DNA of 64,000 bases from an uncultured Paracoccaceae bacterium. GTDB lineage: Bacteria > Pseudomonadota > Alphaproteobacteria > Rhodobacterales > Rhodobacteraceae. Location of the stretch: positions 398,689 through 462,688 of the forward strand of contig CANMDF010000004.1 of the NCBI GenBank assembly GCA_947496605.1, read 5' to 3'. Under the pieces are notes generated by a model. It saw only the letters and a program-made list of their open reading frames with translations. It was not told the DNA's origin and did no database searches. Position numbers and translations under genes: made by a program. This document shows, piece after piece, positions 28,501-37,670 of this stretch. How positions within the stretch are numbered: position 1 is the stretch's first letter; the number at the start of each line of letters is the position of its first letter.

Positions 28501-29095
28501 AAGCCATCTCAACATGGCCCCGCTCTGACAAACGCTCTGCCTCAGGCAAGCCATCGCCGGGGTGGCGTTGTAGTTCGATATAAAGCCTGTCGGGATAGAT
28601 GGCTGCTAACCTATCGACAATAGCCTCTGCCTTGGGCCGTTGCCCTTGGCGTAACAAACGACCAACGGGGCCATCAGGACCGCCCGACAAGCAAATGAGC
28701 CCTTCGTGGTATTGCGCTAGTTCATCCAAACTCACCTGCGGCAACTGCCCATTCGCGTCCAAATAGGCGCAAGAATTCAGTTTCATCAGGTTCATATACC
28801 CCGCCTCGGACTGCGCCAGTAGCACGATTGGGGCGGGCGGCTCGGCCCGTTTGCCGGGTTCGGGCGTCGCGTAGGTTACGTCGACCTGACAGCCTACAAT
28901 CGGCTGGATGCCGGCCTTCGACGCCCCTTCTGAAAACTCCAACGCGCAGAACATGTTATTGGTGTCTGTCACCGCAACGGCTGGCATGCCCATACCGGCC
29001 ACCAGTCCGGGCAGTTTTTTGACAGGAATAGCCCCCTCTAATAGCGAGTATTCGGTGTGGGTGCGCAAGTGGATGAATCGGGGATCATTGGTCAT
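25598..29095 (-). CDS. dnaE: DNA polymerase III alpha subunit
   Basis: This is the replicative polymerase, 1165 residues, the usual length. The N-terminal PHP domain begins with [18 protein letters not shown]. The polymerase active-site region has the conserved aspartates in [14 protein letters not shown], and [16 protein letters not shown] precedes it. Further on are [30 protein letters not shown] and a helix-hairpin-helix region, then an OB fold near residue 990-1070. It is a single gene divergent from an arsR-type gene. Confidence 0.97.
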   Translation of the reverse strand: [1165 protein letters not shown]

Positions 29096-29142
29096 ATCCG
29101 CAAGGTAGCGAAAGCGGGTCTGGCTGCAAGCGAGGTATAGTA

Positions 29143-29206
29143 AGCTTTTTGACTAAGTATCTTGACGGAAGGTCTCTATGGCATTAATACTTAGCTTTAT
29201 GACTAA
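29143..29206. promoter_or_regulatory. Repeat cluster at the arsR-type gene start (possible operator)
   Basis: AGCTTTTTGACTAA (29143-29156) recurs as AGCTTTATGACTAA (29193-29206), 13 of 14 bases identical and 50 bases apart. In addition CTAAGTAT (29153-29160) and ATACTTAG (29187-29194) are inverted copies. The cluster spans the Shine-Dalgarno site and start of the regulator gene, a plausible place for autoregulation. Confidence 0.4.
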
Positions 29207-29531
29207 CCAATTAGATAGCTTCTTCGGCGCCATGGCCGATCCCACCCGACGCGCGGTGATTGAACGGCTGGCGTCCGGTCCTGCCAGCGTCAGCGAATTG
29301 CATAGCCCCCATCAAATGGCTCTGCCCACATTCATGCGACATCTGAAGGTGTTGGAAGACACGGGGATCATGCGATCCATCAAAAAAGGGCGTGTGCGCA
29401 CCTGCCATATCGAAGCAGCCCCCTTGATCGAAGCGCAAGGTTGGCTCGCGTGGCAGCGCGAAATCTGGGAGAGCCGGTTAGACCGACTTGATGCGCTCGC
29501 CCATTCTATTGCTGAAAATGAGGATAATTGA
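29178..29531 (+). CDS. ArsR-family transcriptional regulator
   Basis: The protein has 117 residues (110 from the alternative ATG at 29199). It is a winged helix-turn-helix of the ArsR type: FFGAMADPTRRAVIERLASGPASVSELHSPHQMALPTFMRHLKVLEDTGIMRSIKKGRVRTC. No metal-binding cysteine pair is present, as in the subgroup paired with SRPBCC proteins. The first ATG has GGAAGG five bases upstream, while the second has no site. The downstream SRPBCC gene begins three bases after the stop, so they form an operon. The signal sensed is unknown. Confidence 0.88.
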   Translation: MALILSFMTNQLDSFFGAMADPTRRAVIERLASGPASVSELHSPHQMALPTFMRHLKVLEDTGIMRSIKKGRVRTCHIEAAPLIEAQGWLAWQREIWESRLDRLDALAHSIAENEDN

Positions 29532-29533
29532 CC

Positions 29534-29998
29534 ATGCCACTCGACACAAAATCATTCGACTTACACCGTGTTCTTCCACTTTCGTCGGATAAGCTCTGGC
29601 ACATTCTAACCGATGCAAAGGAACGAGAAAAATGGAACGGTCCTGATGCATCGACAGTCTTGGAAACCGATGTGGCAGACCTGACAGTTGGTGGTGTGGA
29701 CCGTCATAGGTTTGGGCCTGCAGACGCACCTGAGTTTGAAGTGGAAACCCGCTGGTATGATTTGACAGAAAACGAGCGGGCCGTCTTCACAGAAACGCTG
29801 ATCTTTGGCGGGGCAGCCGTATCCACCAGCCTTGTGACCTATGCTTTGGAAAACATAGGCGCAAAAACAGAGCTAAACATTACGGTAGCGGTGTCATCAT
29901 TTTCAGGATCCGAGGCGTTGGATGAAATTCAGCAAGGCTGGGCTGGAGGTGTCGAAAACCTTGCTGCATATGTGCAGGGTATGGTGCAACCTACATGA
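29534..29998 (+). CDS. SRPBCC / AHSA1-domain protein
   Basis: The protein has 154 residues. It begins SFDLHRVLPLSSDKLWHILTDAKEREKWNGPDAS, typical of the START-like AHSA1 fold, which forms a deep hydrophobic ligand pocket. Such genes often follow an ArsR-type regulator. An in-frame TTG at 29528 overlaps the previous stop, but the ATG fits the family. Ligand and process unknown. Confidence 0.85.
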   Translation: MPLDTKSFDLHRVLPLSSDKLWHILTDAKEREKWNGPDASTVLETDVADLTVGGVDRHRFGPADAPEFEVETRWYDLTENERAVFTETLIFGGAAVSTSLVTYALENIGAKTELNITVAVSSFSGSEALDEIQQGWAGGVENLAAYVQGMVQPT

Positions 29999-30072
29999 TC
30001 AGCTTTTCTTCTTACCAAGAAACACTTGCCAAATCTGCGATCAACCGCTTTCATAGCAGATAGCATAAGAGG

Positions 30073-30099
30073 CAGGTGTCTACGTCGCATCGACACCTG
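30073..30099. promoter_or_regulatory. Inverted repeat upstream of xdhA
   Basis: CAGGTGTC and GACACCTG form a perfect 8-base inverted repeat with an 11-base spacer, ending 41 bases before the xdhA ATG. It may be an operator for the purine operon or the end hairpin of the upstream gene; there is no T-run. Confidence 0.4.
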
Positions 30100-30140
30100 A
30101 GCCCCCTCGCAAAGAATTGGTAAGGCGGCAGGTTAATAAC

Positions 30141-31496
30141 ATGGACGTCACGTTTCTTCTCAACGGAGAAACCGTGCAGGTGGCAGCGGATCCAACGCGC
30201 ACCCTGCTGGATTGGTTGCGCGAAGACCGCGCCTTATGCGGCACCAAAGAAGGCTGTAACGAAGGCGATTGCGGTGCCTGCACAGTGATGGTCACCGATG
30301 CTGACGGGGCCAAAGCGCTGAACGCATGTATTCTGTTTCTGCCACAGCTTCACGGCAAGGCCGTGCGTACTGTCGAAGGGATCAGCGCCGCAGACGGCAC
30401 CTTGCATCCGGTTCAACAAGCCATGATCGAACACCACGGATCACAATGTGGGTTTTGTACGCCGGGTTTCATCGCATCGATGGCTGTTGGACATTTGCAC
30501 GGGCGCACCGACCATGATGATGTTTTGGCTGGAAATCTATGCCGTTGCACAGGCTATGCACCCATTGTGCGTGCAGCACAGGTTGCGGAAAGCGCTGCCG
30601 TTCCTGAGTGGGTTCAAGACCCGATACCTGAGGTTCAGAGCCAGGCCTACGCGCCTGAGACGCTTGATGAATTGGCAAACTGGTATGCAGCTAACCCAGA
30701 CGCAACTTTAATTGCCGGTGCAACTGACGTGGGGCTATGGGTCACAAAGCAGCTGCGTGACCTTGACCAAGTTGCGTTCTTAAACAGATGCGCTGAGCTG
30801 AGAAAAACCACACGGTCGGAAGAAACAATCCATTTCGGTGCTGCCGTGACGATGACCGAAGTTTTGGCAGAGATTGGTGCTGATCACCCTTCTTACGCCG
30901 AAATGATCCGCCGGTACGGCTCAGAACAGGTGCGCAATGCCGCGACAATCGGTGGAAACATCGCCAATGGCTCACCAATTGGCGACAACCCCCCCGCATT
31001 GATTGCAATGGGTGCCACACTCCATTTGCGCCACGGCAGCAAGACCCGAAACATTCCACTCGAAGAGTTCTTTTTATCCTACGGCAAACAAGACCGCGCA
31101 GCGGGTGAATTGGTGACGGGCGTTACTTTGCCCACAATCGCGCCAGCGCTTCGTTGTTACAAAGTTTCCAAACGCTTTGATCAGGATATTTCGGCGATCT
31201 GTGGGTGTTTCAATATCACTGCTTCCAGCGGTCTGATCAACAGCGCAAAGATCGCATTCGGCGGCATGGCTGGTACGCCGCACCGCGCCCATCAAGTCGA
31301 AGCAGCACTGATTGGGCAGGCTTGGACGGCAGAGACGGTGACCGCCGCGGCCTCACACTTTGCTGATGATTACACGCCTATGTCGGATATGCGCGCAAGT
31401 GCGGCGTATCGACTAGAGGTCGCTCAAAACCTGTTGCACCGCTACTTTGCCGAAATGACGGGGCAAGCCACGTCCGTTCTTGAGGTGACACTATGA
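30141..31496 (+). CDS. xdhA: Xanthine dehydrogenase small subunit (Fe-S and FAD)
   Basis: XdhA carries electrons from the molybdenum site to NAD+. From the chosen ATG the protein has 451 residues. The first [2Fe-2S] site is [15 protein letters not shown] with a later Cys (LNACILFLP), the second is [12 protein letters not shown] with CRCTGY, and the FAD-binding region has [16 protein letters not shown] and [19 protein letters not shown] start at 30117 (TTG) would add eight residues. It overlaps xdhB by four bases and heads an eight-gene plus-strand run that ends with a purine/nucleoside transporter. Confidence 0.95.
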   Translation: MDVTFLLNGETVQVAADPTRTLLDWLREDRALCGTKEGCNEGDCGACTVMVTDADGAKALNACILFLPQLHGKAVRTVEGISAADGTLHPVQQAMIEHHGSQCGFCTPGFIASMAVGHLHGRTDHDDVLAGNLCRCTGYAPIVRAAQVAESAAVPEWVQDPIPEVQSQAYAPETLDELANWYAANPDATLIAGATDVGLWVTKQLRDLDQVAFLNRCAELRKTTRSEETIHFGAAVTMTEVLAEIGADHPSYAEMIRRYGSEQVRNAATIGGNIANGSPIGDNPPALIAMGATLHLRHGSKTRNIPLEEFFLSYGKQDRAAGELVTGVTLPTIAPALRCYKVSKRFDQDISAICGCFNITASSGLINSAKIAFGGMAGTPHRAHQVEAALIGQAWTAETVTAAASHFADDYTPMSDMRASAAYRLEVAQNLLHRYFAEMTGQATSVLEVTL

Positions 31497-33880
31497 GCAT
31501 CGCGAAATCCCTGCCGCACGATGCCGCCACACTCCATGTCACCGGGGCAGCGCGTTACATTGATGACATTCCAACCCCTCAAGGGACATTGCATCTGGCA
31601 TTCGGCACGGCGGAAATCGCGTGTGGCGCGATCAGCGCAATGGACCTTGTCAAGGTACGCAGCGCACCCGGTATCGTCGCTGTCCTGACGGCCGAGGATT
31701 TGCCTTTTGCCAATGATGTCTCGCCCTCAATCCATGATGAACCTTTGCTCGCGACAGACACAGTGCACTATCTGGGTCAGCCGCTGTTTTTGGTTGTCGC
31801 CGAGACACATCTTGCCGCACGCAAGGCCGCGCGCCTTGGTCAGATTGACTATGTCGAAGACTCCCCCATTCTGACGATTGATGAGGCTATCGCGGCACAA
31901 AGCCGTTTTGAAGACGGCCCCCGCGTCTGGACCAAAGGCGATGTCGACCAAGCGCTCAGTGCCGCCCCACACCGTTTGCAAGGCACTATTGAAATGGGCG
32001 GGCAGGAACATTTCTATCTTGAAGGCCAAGCGGCTTTGGCATTGCCACAAGAAGATGGCGACATGGTGGTGCATAGCTCGACCCAGCATCCGACCGAAAT
32101 TCAGCACAAAGTCGCGGACGCGTTGGGTGTCCCAATGCATGCGGTCCGCTGCGAAGTGCGACGCATGGGCGGTGGTTTTGGCGGCAAGGAGAGCCAAGGC
32201 AATGCGCTGGCGGTCAGCTGTGCAGTTGCAGCCCGTGCCACAAGGCGCCCTTGCAAGATGCGATATGACCGCGACGACGACATGATGATTACCGGGAAGC
32301 GCCATGATTTCCGGATTTCTTATGATGTCGGTTTTGACAGTGACGGACGTGTGGCAGGCGTTGATTTCAACCAGATGACCCGCTGCGGCTGGGCCCTTGA
32401 TCTGTCGCTGCCAGTGGCCGATCGCGCGATGCTGCACGCAGACAATGCGTATCATTTGCCAACAGCCCGTATCACCTCACATCGGTTCAAGACCAACACC
32501 CAATCTGCAACAGCGTTTCGCGGATTTGGCGGTCCGCAGGGTGTCTTGGGGATTGAACGCGTGATGGATCATATCGCAGCGGAACTGGGCTTAGATCCGG
32601 TGAGCGTCCGCCAGCGCAATTACTATGATGCAATGGATGCAGGGGGGCTGTCTGCCCCCCGCGCAGAGCGCCCCCCCGAAGGTATTGATGAACATGAGAA
32701 TATGGGGCGTGGTACCCGGTTTGGTGGGACATTTTCGCCAAAGCCCAAAGTACAGACCACACCGTATCATATGCCCGTTAAGGACTTCATTCTGCATGAA
32801 ATGACCGAGGACCTGTTAGCAACTTCCAACTATTATGCCCGACGCGCGGCAATCGCTGATTGGAATGCAGAGCAGACAATCCTGAAGAAAGGCATAGCAC
32901 TCAGCCCAGTGAAATTCGGAATTTCATTTACGTTGACCCACCTCAATCAAGCCGGTGCATTGGTCCACGTTTATCAAGACGGATCGGTTCATATGAACCA
33001 CGGCGGCACTGAAATGGGACAAGGGTTGTTTCAGAAAATCGCTCAGGTTGCGGCCCACCGGTTTGGCATTGATGTAGGCAATGTGAAGATCACGGCGACG
33101 GACACCGGTAAGGTGCCCAACACATCCGCAACCGCGGCCTCGTCTGGGACGGACTTGAACGGGATGGCGGTTGCGAATGCATGCGGCATTGTTCGGGATC
33201 GTATTACTGCGTGTTTGGCTGAAATTCATCAGGCGCAAGTAGAAGATGTACGCTTTGAGAACGATCAGGTTTTTGTCGGCGATGCTAAGATGTCTTTTGC
33301 GGAGGCTGCACAGACGGCCTATTTGAACCGCGTCAGCCTGTCTGCAACGGGGTTCTACAAGACACCTGATCTGGCATGGGATCGCATCAAAGGTGAAGGC
33401 ACCCCGTTCTTTTATTTTGCCCAAGGTGCAGCTGTTACAGAGATGGTCATTGATACGCTGACCGGCGAAAACCGTATTCTGCGCACCGATATTTTGCATG
33501 ACGCCGGCACATCGTTGAATCCGTCGCTAGATATTGGCCAGATTGAAGGCGGATTTGTACAAGGCGCGGGTTGGCTAACCACGGAAGAGCTGGTTTGGGA
33601 CAACAAAGGCCGCCTGCGGACCCATGCACCAGCGACCTACAAAATCCCTGCTTGTTCGGACCGGCCGGATATTTTCAATGTCTCTTTGTGGGGTCAACCT
33701 AATCCTGCCCAAACGATTTACCGCTCAAAGGCTGTCGGTGAGCCCCCCTTTATGCTGGGAACGTCAGCGTTTTTGGCCTTGTCGGACGCAGTGGCTGCCT
33801 GCGGTCCTGTCTACCCTGACCTACAGGCCCCTGCGACTGCCGAGGAAGTTCTACGCGCTATAGGACGGACCCGCGCATGA
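31493..33880 (+). CDS. xdhB: Xanthine dehydrogenase molybdopterin-binding subunit
   Basis: The 795-residue subunit holds the molybdenum cofactor and oxidises hypoxanthine and xanthine to urate. It shows [53 protein letters not shown] and the C-terminal [18 protein letters not shown] with the catalytic Glu. Length and motifs are those of the separate large subunit of bacterial XdhAB. Start and stop overlap the neighbours by four bases on each side. Confidence 0.95.
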   Translation: MSIAKSLPHDAATLHVTGAARYIDDIPTPQGTLHLAFGTAEIACGAISAMDLVKVRSAPGIVAVLTAEDLPFANDVSPSIHDEPLLATDTVHYLGQPLFLVVAETHLAARKAARLGQIDYVEDSPILTIDEAIAAQSRFEDGPRVWTKGDVDQALSAAPHRLQGTIEMGGQEHFYLEGQAALALPQEDGDMVVHSSTQHPTEIQHKVADALGVPMHAVRCEVRRMGGGFGGKESQGNALAVSCAVAARATRRPCKMRYDRDDDMMITGKRHDFRISYDVGFDSDGRVAGVDFNQMTRCGWALDLSLPVADRAMLHADNAYHLPTARITSHRFKTNTQSATAFRGFGGPQGVLGIERVMDHIAAELGLDPVSVRQRNYYDAMDAGGLSAPRAERPPEGIDEHENMGRGTRFGGTFSPKPKVQTTPYHMPVKDFILHEMTEDLLATSNYYARRAAIADWNAEQTILKKGIALSPVKFGISFTLTHLNQAGALVHVYQDGSVHMNHGGTEMGQGLFQKIAQVAAHRFGIDVGNVKITATDTGKVPNTSATAASSGTDLNGMAVANACGIVRDRITACLAEIHQAQVEDVRFENDQVFVGDAKMSFAEAAQTAYLNRVSLSATGFYKTPDLAWDRIKGEGTPFFYFAQGAAVTEMVIDTLTGENRILRTDILHDAGTSLNPSLDIGQIEGGFVQGAGWLTTEELVWDNKGRLRTHAPATYKIPACSDRPDIFNVSLWGQPNPAQTIYRSKAVGEPPFMLGTSAFLALSDAVAACGPVYPDLQAPATAEEVLRAIGRTRA

Positions 33881-34614
33881 CAGCCATCCGAATTACAGTG
33901 ACCAAGACCGCAGGCTCTGTGCCGCGCGATGCAGGTACCCAAATGCTGGTCTGGCAAGACCGTACCGAAGGCACCATTGGTGGCGGAGCCCTTGAATGGC
34001 AAGCAATGGCTGAGGCCCGTCGGATGCTAAATGACGGACGCCAAAGCCACGACGCACGCATCCCATTGGGCCCTGCGATGGGCCAATGCTGTGGCGGGTC
34101 CGTCAGCCTATTGTGGGAGCAAACTGAAGTATTGCAGTTGCGTCCAGCCCAGCCGTTGTGGATTTATGGCGCGGGTCATGTCGGGCGTGCGCTGGTGAAT
34201 GTTATGGCTCCCCTACCCGCCTATGATGTCACATGGGTTGATACGCATGCTGATCGATTTCCACAAACCGATGTGACGACTTTGGTCGCATCTGATCCAG
34301 CGCGTGTTGTCAAACATACCCCGCTGCACGCTGACCACCTGATTCTCACCTACAGTCACGAAATGGACCTCACGCTGTGCCATGCTGTACTAAAACACCG
34401 GTTTCAAAGTGTCGGTTTGATCGGATCAGCGACGAAATGGGCGCGTTTTAAGACCCGGCTCGCCGCATTGGGGCACAGCCCGGCACAAATTTCGCGCATC
34501 GCGTGTCCCATCGGGGATCCTTCCTTAGGAAAACATCCTGCAGAGATTGCACTTGGCGTGGCAACTGCGATGATCAGCGCGGGGAAACGCGCCAACAAGG
34601 AACGCACTGCATGA
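33877..34614 (+). CDS. xdhC: XdhC, molybdenum-cofactor insertion chaperone
   Basis: XdhC binds and sulfurates molybdenum cofactor and delivers it to XdhB. The 245-residue protein has the conserved MGQCCGGSVSLLWE motif near residue 70 and the Rossmann motif LWIYGAGHVGRAL. The C-terminal half has the variant VGLIGSATKWARFKTRL. It overlaps xdhB upstream and the transporter ATPase downstream by four bases each, directly linking purine oxidation to purine uptake. Confidence 0.93.
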   Translation: MTAIRITVTKTAGSVPRDAGTQMLVWQDRTEGTIGGGALEWQAMAEARRMLNDGRQSHDARIPLGPAMGQCCGGSVSLLWEQTEVLQLRPAQPLWIYGAGHVGRALVNVMAPLPAYDVTWVDTHADRFPQTDVTTLVASDPARVVKHTPLHADHLILTYSHEMDLTLCHAVLKHRFQSVGLIGSATKWARFKTRLAALGHSPAQISRIACPIGDPSLGKHPAEIALGVATAMISAGKRANKERTA

Positions 34615-36134
34615 CCGAGCCGCTTTTGCGTTTATCTGGCCTGACCAAGGCGTATCCCGGGGTGGTCGCTAATCAGGACGTTTCATTTAACATAGGGCGC
34701 GGCGAAGTGCATGCGCTGCTGGGTGAAAACGGTGCCGGAAAATCGACGCTGGTGAAAACGATCTATGGATTGGTCAAGCCAGACGCTGGGTCGATGACAC
34801 TTGAGGGGCAGCCTTTTCAGCCGCCAGAACCACGCGCAGCGCGTGCTGCAGGGGTTGCGATGGTCTTCCAGCATTTCTCGCTTTTTGATGCGATGAATGT
34901 CGCGGAGAATATCGCCCTTGGTATGGAAAATCCGCCACCACAGGCCGAGATTGCAGCAAGGGTGCGTACGGTCTCTGATCAGTATGGTCTCCCGCTTGAT
35001 CCGGACAGAATTGTCGGTGAGCTGTCAGCGGGTGAGCGTCAACGGGTCGAGATTATTCGCTGCCTTTTGCAAGACCCTAAGCTGTTGATAATGGATGAGC
35101 CGACGTCAGTCCTGACCCCACAAGAGGTCGAGATTCTGTTCAAAACGCTACGCCAGCTCAGTTCTGAAGGCACTGCGATCCTCTATATTTCACATAAGCT
35201 GGAGGAAATTCGCGCGCTTTGTGACAACGCAACAGTGCTACGACTAGGTCAAGTTGTCGGTGAGTGTGATCCACGTAAGACATCGGCCCGTGATATGGCC
35301 GAGTTAATGGTCGGCACGACCCTGCACGTTCCAGAAAAAGCTGAAAAACCTGCGGGAGAGGTTGTTCTTGCGTTGGAAGGCCTCAGTGCGAAGGCCCCGC
35401 ATCAATTTGGTACAGCGTTGCACGATATCACAGTTGAGGTTCGCAAGGGTGAAGTATTGGGCATTGGCGGTGTCGCTGGCAATGGTCAGGACGAATTGGT
35501 TGCAGCGCTTTCGGGCGAGATGAAAACAGCCAAAGCGATGGTCGGTTACAAAGGCGAAGGCATCGGGCATCTGCCCCCGAACGCGCGGCGTAAGATTGGT
35601 TTGCTCGCCGCACCTGAAGAGCGCATGGGCCATGCTGCGGCGCCCGATATGAGCCTGACCGAAAATGCGATCCTAACCGCGATGACGCGCGAAGGCTTGA
35701 CCAGCAAAGGGTTCTTGCATTGGGGTAAAGCACGCAGTTTTGCCGAAGGTGTGATCGCCACCTTTGATGTGCGCACGCCGGGCCCGCAAAATGCCGCGCG
35801 TTCATTGTCAGGTGGGAACCTGCAAAAATTTGTGATTGGGCGCGAGATTATGCAAGCACCTGAGGTACTCGTTGTGAACCAACCCACATGGGGTGTGGAC
35901 GCATCTGCCGCCGCCGCGATCCGGCAGGCTTTGCTGGATTTGGCTGAGAAAGGCGCCGCTGTGATCGTGATCAGCCAAGATCTTGATGAATTGATGGAAA
36001 TTTCCGATCGCTTTGCGGCATTGAACGAGGGGCGTCTGTCTGCGCCGCGCCCAGCCAAAGGTCTAACAGTCGAAGAAATCGGCCTGATGCTGGGTGGTGC
36101 ACATGATATGGAGGTGGCGCATGTTGATGCGTAA
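34611..36134 (+). CDS. ABC transporter ATPase, purine/nucleoside (NupA-like, two ABC domains)
   Basis: The 507-residue protein has two fused nucleotide-binding domains, like RbsA and the BMP-family nucleoside importers. The first is complete: GENGAGKSTLV, LSAGERQRVEIIRCLL, LLIMDEPTSVL. The second is degenerate: Walker A is GVAGNGQDEL, signature SGGNLQKFVIGREI, and Walker B VLVVNQPTWGVD with Asn in the usual Asp position, as is common in this group. The chosen ATG overlaps the xdhC stop (ATGA). It energises the two permeases at 36186 and 37671. Confidence 0.92.
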   Translation: MTEPLLRLSGLTKAYPGVVANQDVSFNIGRGEVHALLGENGAGKSTLVKTIYGLVKPDAGSMTLEGQPFQPPEPRAARAAGVAMVFQHFSLFDAMNVAENIALGMENPPPQAEIAARVRTVSDQYGLPLDPDRIVGELSAGERQRVEIIRCLLQDPKLLIMDEPTSVLTPQEVEILFKTLRQLSSEGTAILYISHKLEEIRALCDNATVLRLGQVVGECDPRKTSARDMAELMVGTTLHVPEKAEKPAGEVVLALEGLSAKAPHQFGTALHDITVEVRKGEVLGIGGVAGNGQDELVAALSGEMKTAKAMVGYKGEGIGHLPPNARRKIGLLAAPEERMGHAAAPDMSLTENAILTAMTREGLTSKGFLHWGKARSFAEGVIATFDVRTPGPQNAARSLSGGNLQKFVIGREIMQAPEVLVVNQPTWGVDASAAAAIRQALLDLAEKGAAVIVISQDLDELMEISDRFAALNEGRLSAPRPAKGLTVEEIGLMLGGAHDMEVAHVDA

Positions 36135-36185
36135 GGATGCCTCCGGCAGAGTTTTTTGGACCAAGATGAAGTTGGGGAGCGGCGC

Positions 36186-37268
36186 ATGATCATGCTGGAA
36201 AAGCGTCCGCAGCCATCGCGTGGTTGGACCTTTGCGACCCCTGTCGTCGCTGTTCTGTTGACGATGTTCTTTGGCGGGCTGTTGTTTGCGGCCCTTGGGC
36301 AGGATCCGCTGGTGACGATCCGCACCATTTTTCTTGATCCACTGTTTTCTGAATTTGCATGGTTTTACCGTCCGCAACTCCTGATCAAAGGCGCACCTTT
36401 GGTGTTGATTGCCATTGGTCTTTCCTTTGGCTTTCGTGCTGGAATTTGGAATATCGGGGCCGAAGGCCAGTATATCGTCGGTGCCATCTGTGGTGCTGCT
36501 GTCGGATTGGCCTTCTATCCTATAGAGAGCTTTATCATCTTTCCGTTGATGATCATTGCCGGCGCTTTGGGGGGTATGGCTTGGGCCATGATCCCAGGCA
36601 TTTTGCGGGTGCGGTTTGGCACAAATGAAATCCTTGTGTCATTGATGCTGGTCTATGTGGCTGAACAGTTGCTGGCGTCCATGGCGCTCGGAGCTTTGCG
36701 AAACCCTGACGGCATGGGTTTTCCGGGGAGCCGGAACCTGTCGCAATATGACAGTGCCGCAAACCTTGAGATCATAGCCGGCAGCGGCATGCATTGGGGG
36801 GTTGTCACGGCCTTTATCGCCGTGATCCTGGCCTACATCGCCCTATCGCGGCACATCTTTGGCTTTAACGTCCGCCTATCTGGTCAAAGTCCTCGGGCAG
36901 CACGGTTTGCGGGCGTGAACCCCGGTTTGCTTATTCTCGTTTGCATGGGGATTTCCGGCGCACTGGCAGGATTGGCAGGGTTGTTTGAGGTCGCGGGACC
37001 CGCCGGACAGATCAGCATCGATTTTAACGTGGGCTACGGCTTTACAGCGATTATTGTAGCCTTCCTAGGACGTTTGCATCCTGTTGGGATCCTGCTGGCA
37101 GGCGGCTTAATGGCATTGACCTATATCGGAGGTGAAATTGCGCAATCCAATTTGGGTCTGCCCATCGCCGCGATCCAAATCCTGCAGGGAATGTTGTTGT
37201 TCTTTTTGTTGGCAGTCGATGTGCTGACAAATTACCGGATCACGTTCGGCAAAGGGCAGAAAGCATGA
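36186..37268 (+). CDS. ABC permease 1 of the purine/nucleoside transporter
   Basis: The protein has 360 residues and about nine or ten membrane helices. LSFGFRAGIWNIGAEGQYIVGAICGAAVGL is the typical motif of the BPD-transp-2 family used by BMP-type nucleoside importers (YufP/NupB-like). GGGGAG six bases upstream supports this ATG over a TTG at 36156. The stop overlaps the next small gene by four bases. Confidence 0.92.
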   Translation: MIMLEKRPQPSRGWTFATPVVAVLLTMFFGGLLFAALGQDPLVTIRTIFLDPLFSEFAWFYRPQLLIKGAPLVLIAIGLSFGFRAGIWNIGAEGQYIVGAICGAAVGLAFYPIESFIIFPLMIIAGALGGMAWAMIPGILRVRFGTNEILVSLMLVYVAEQLLASMALGALRNPDGMGFPGSRNLSQYDSAANLEIIAGSGMHWGVVTAFIAVILAYIALSRHIFGFNVRLSGQSPRAARFAGVNPGLLILVCMGISGALAGLAGLFEVAGPAGQISIDFNVGYGFTAIIVAFLGRLHPVGILLAGGLMALTYIGGEIAQSNLGLPIAAIQILQGMLLFFLLAVDVLTNYRITFGKGQKA

Positions 37269-37648
37269 GCAGCGGTTCTTTTAATGTCATGAGTTTGATT
37301 GATGGCGTCTTCCGTTTGGTGATCGGTTTCTTTGTTGGTATGGCGCTTGGCTATACCGCACAGCTGGGCGAAGAAACTTCTTGGTGGTTCGCAGGCGGCA
37401 CCTTGGCTGTGCTCGCAATCTTCTTTTTCGTGATGTTCAAACTCTTCTGGTCGGTGGATCAGGGCTCTCGCCGTTTGTTGGACTGGGCAAGTGGGGTCAA
37501 ATATCCCGGTGGGATCAAACCAGCCAAAAACCCCGCACCAGAGCCAAAACCACACTGGTTTGTACGCTATGGCTGGATACCAGCCTTAGTGCTGGGTGCG
37601 CTGGCTGTTTATGTGCTGCCCGAAGAGGTTCTGGCATGGTTGACCTGA
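37265..37648 (+). CDS. Small three-helix membrane protein inside the purine transporter operon
   Basis: The protein has 127 residues with three hydrophobic segments, about residues 10-31, 41-60 and 102-120, joined by a basic proline-rich loop (KYPGGIKPAKNPAPEPKPHW). I recognise no family. The ATG overlaps the stop of permease 1 (ATGA), and permease 2 begins 22 bases after its stop, so it is translated as part of the transporter set. It may be an accessory subunit of the importer. Codon use looks like that of the neighbours. Confidence 0.78.
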   Translation: MSSGSFNVMSLIDGVFRLVIGFFVGMALGYTAQLGEETSWWFAGGTLAVLAIFFFVMFKLFWSVDQGSRRLLDWASGVKYPGGIKPAKNPAPEPKPHWFVRYGWIPALVLGALAVYVLPEEVLAWLT

Positions 37649-37670
37649 TACCGCATGAAAAGGTGATCTG

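Noticed and set aside
36156-36185. TTG start for permease 1
   Set aside because: The ATG at 36186 has GGGGAG six bases upstream, while the TTG has no Shine-Dalgarno site.
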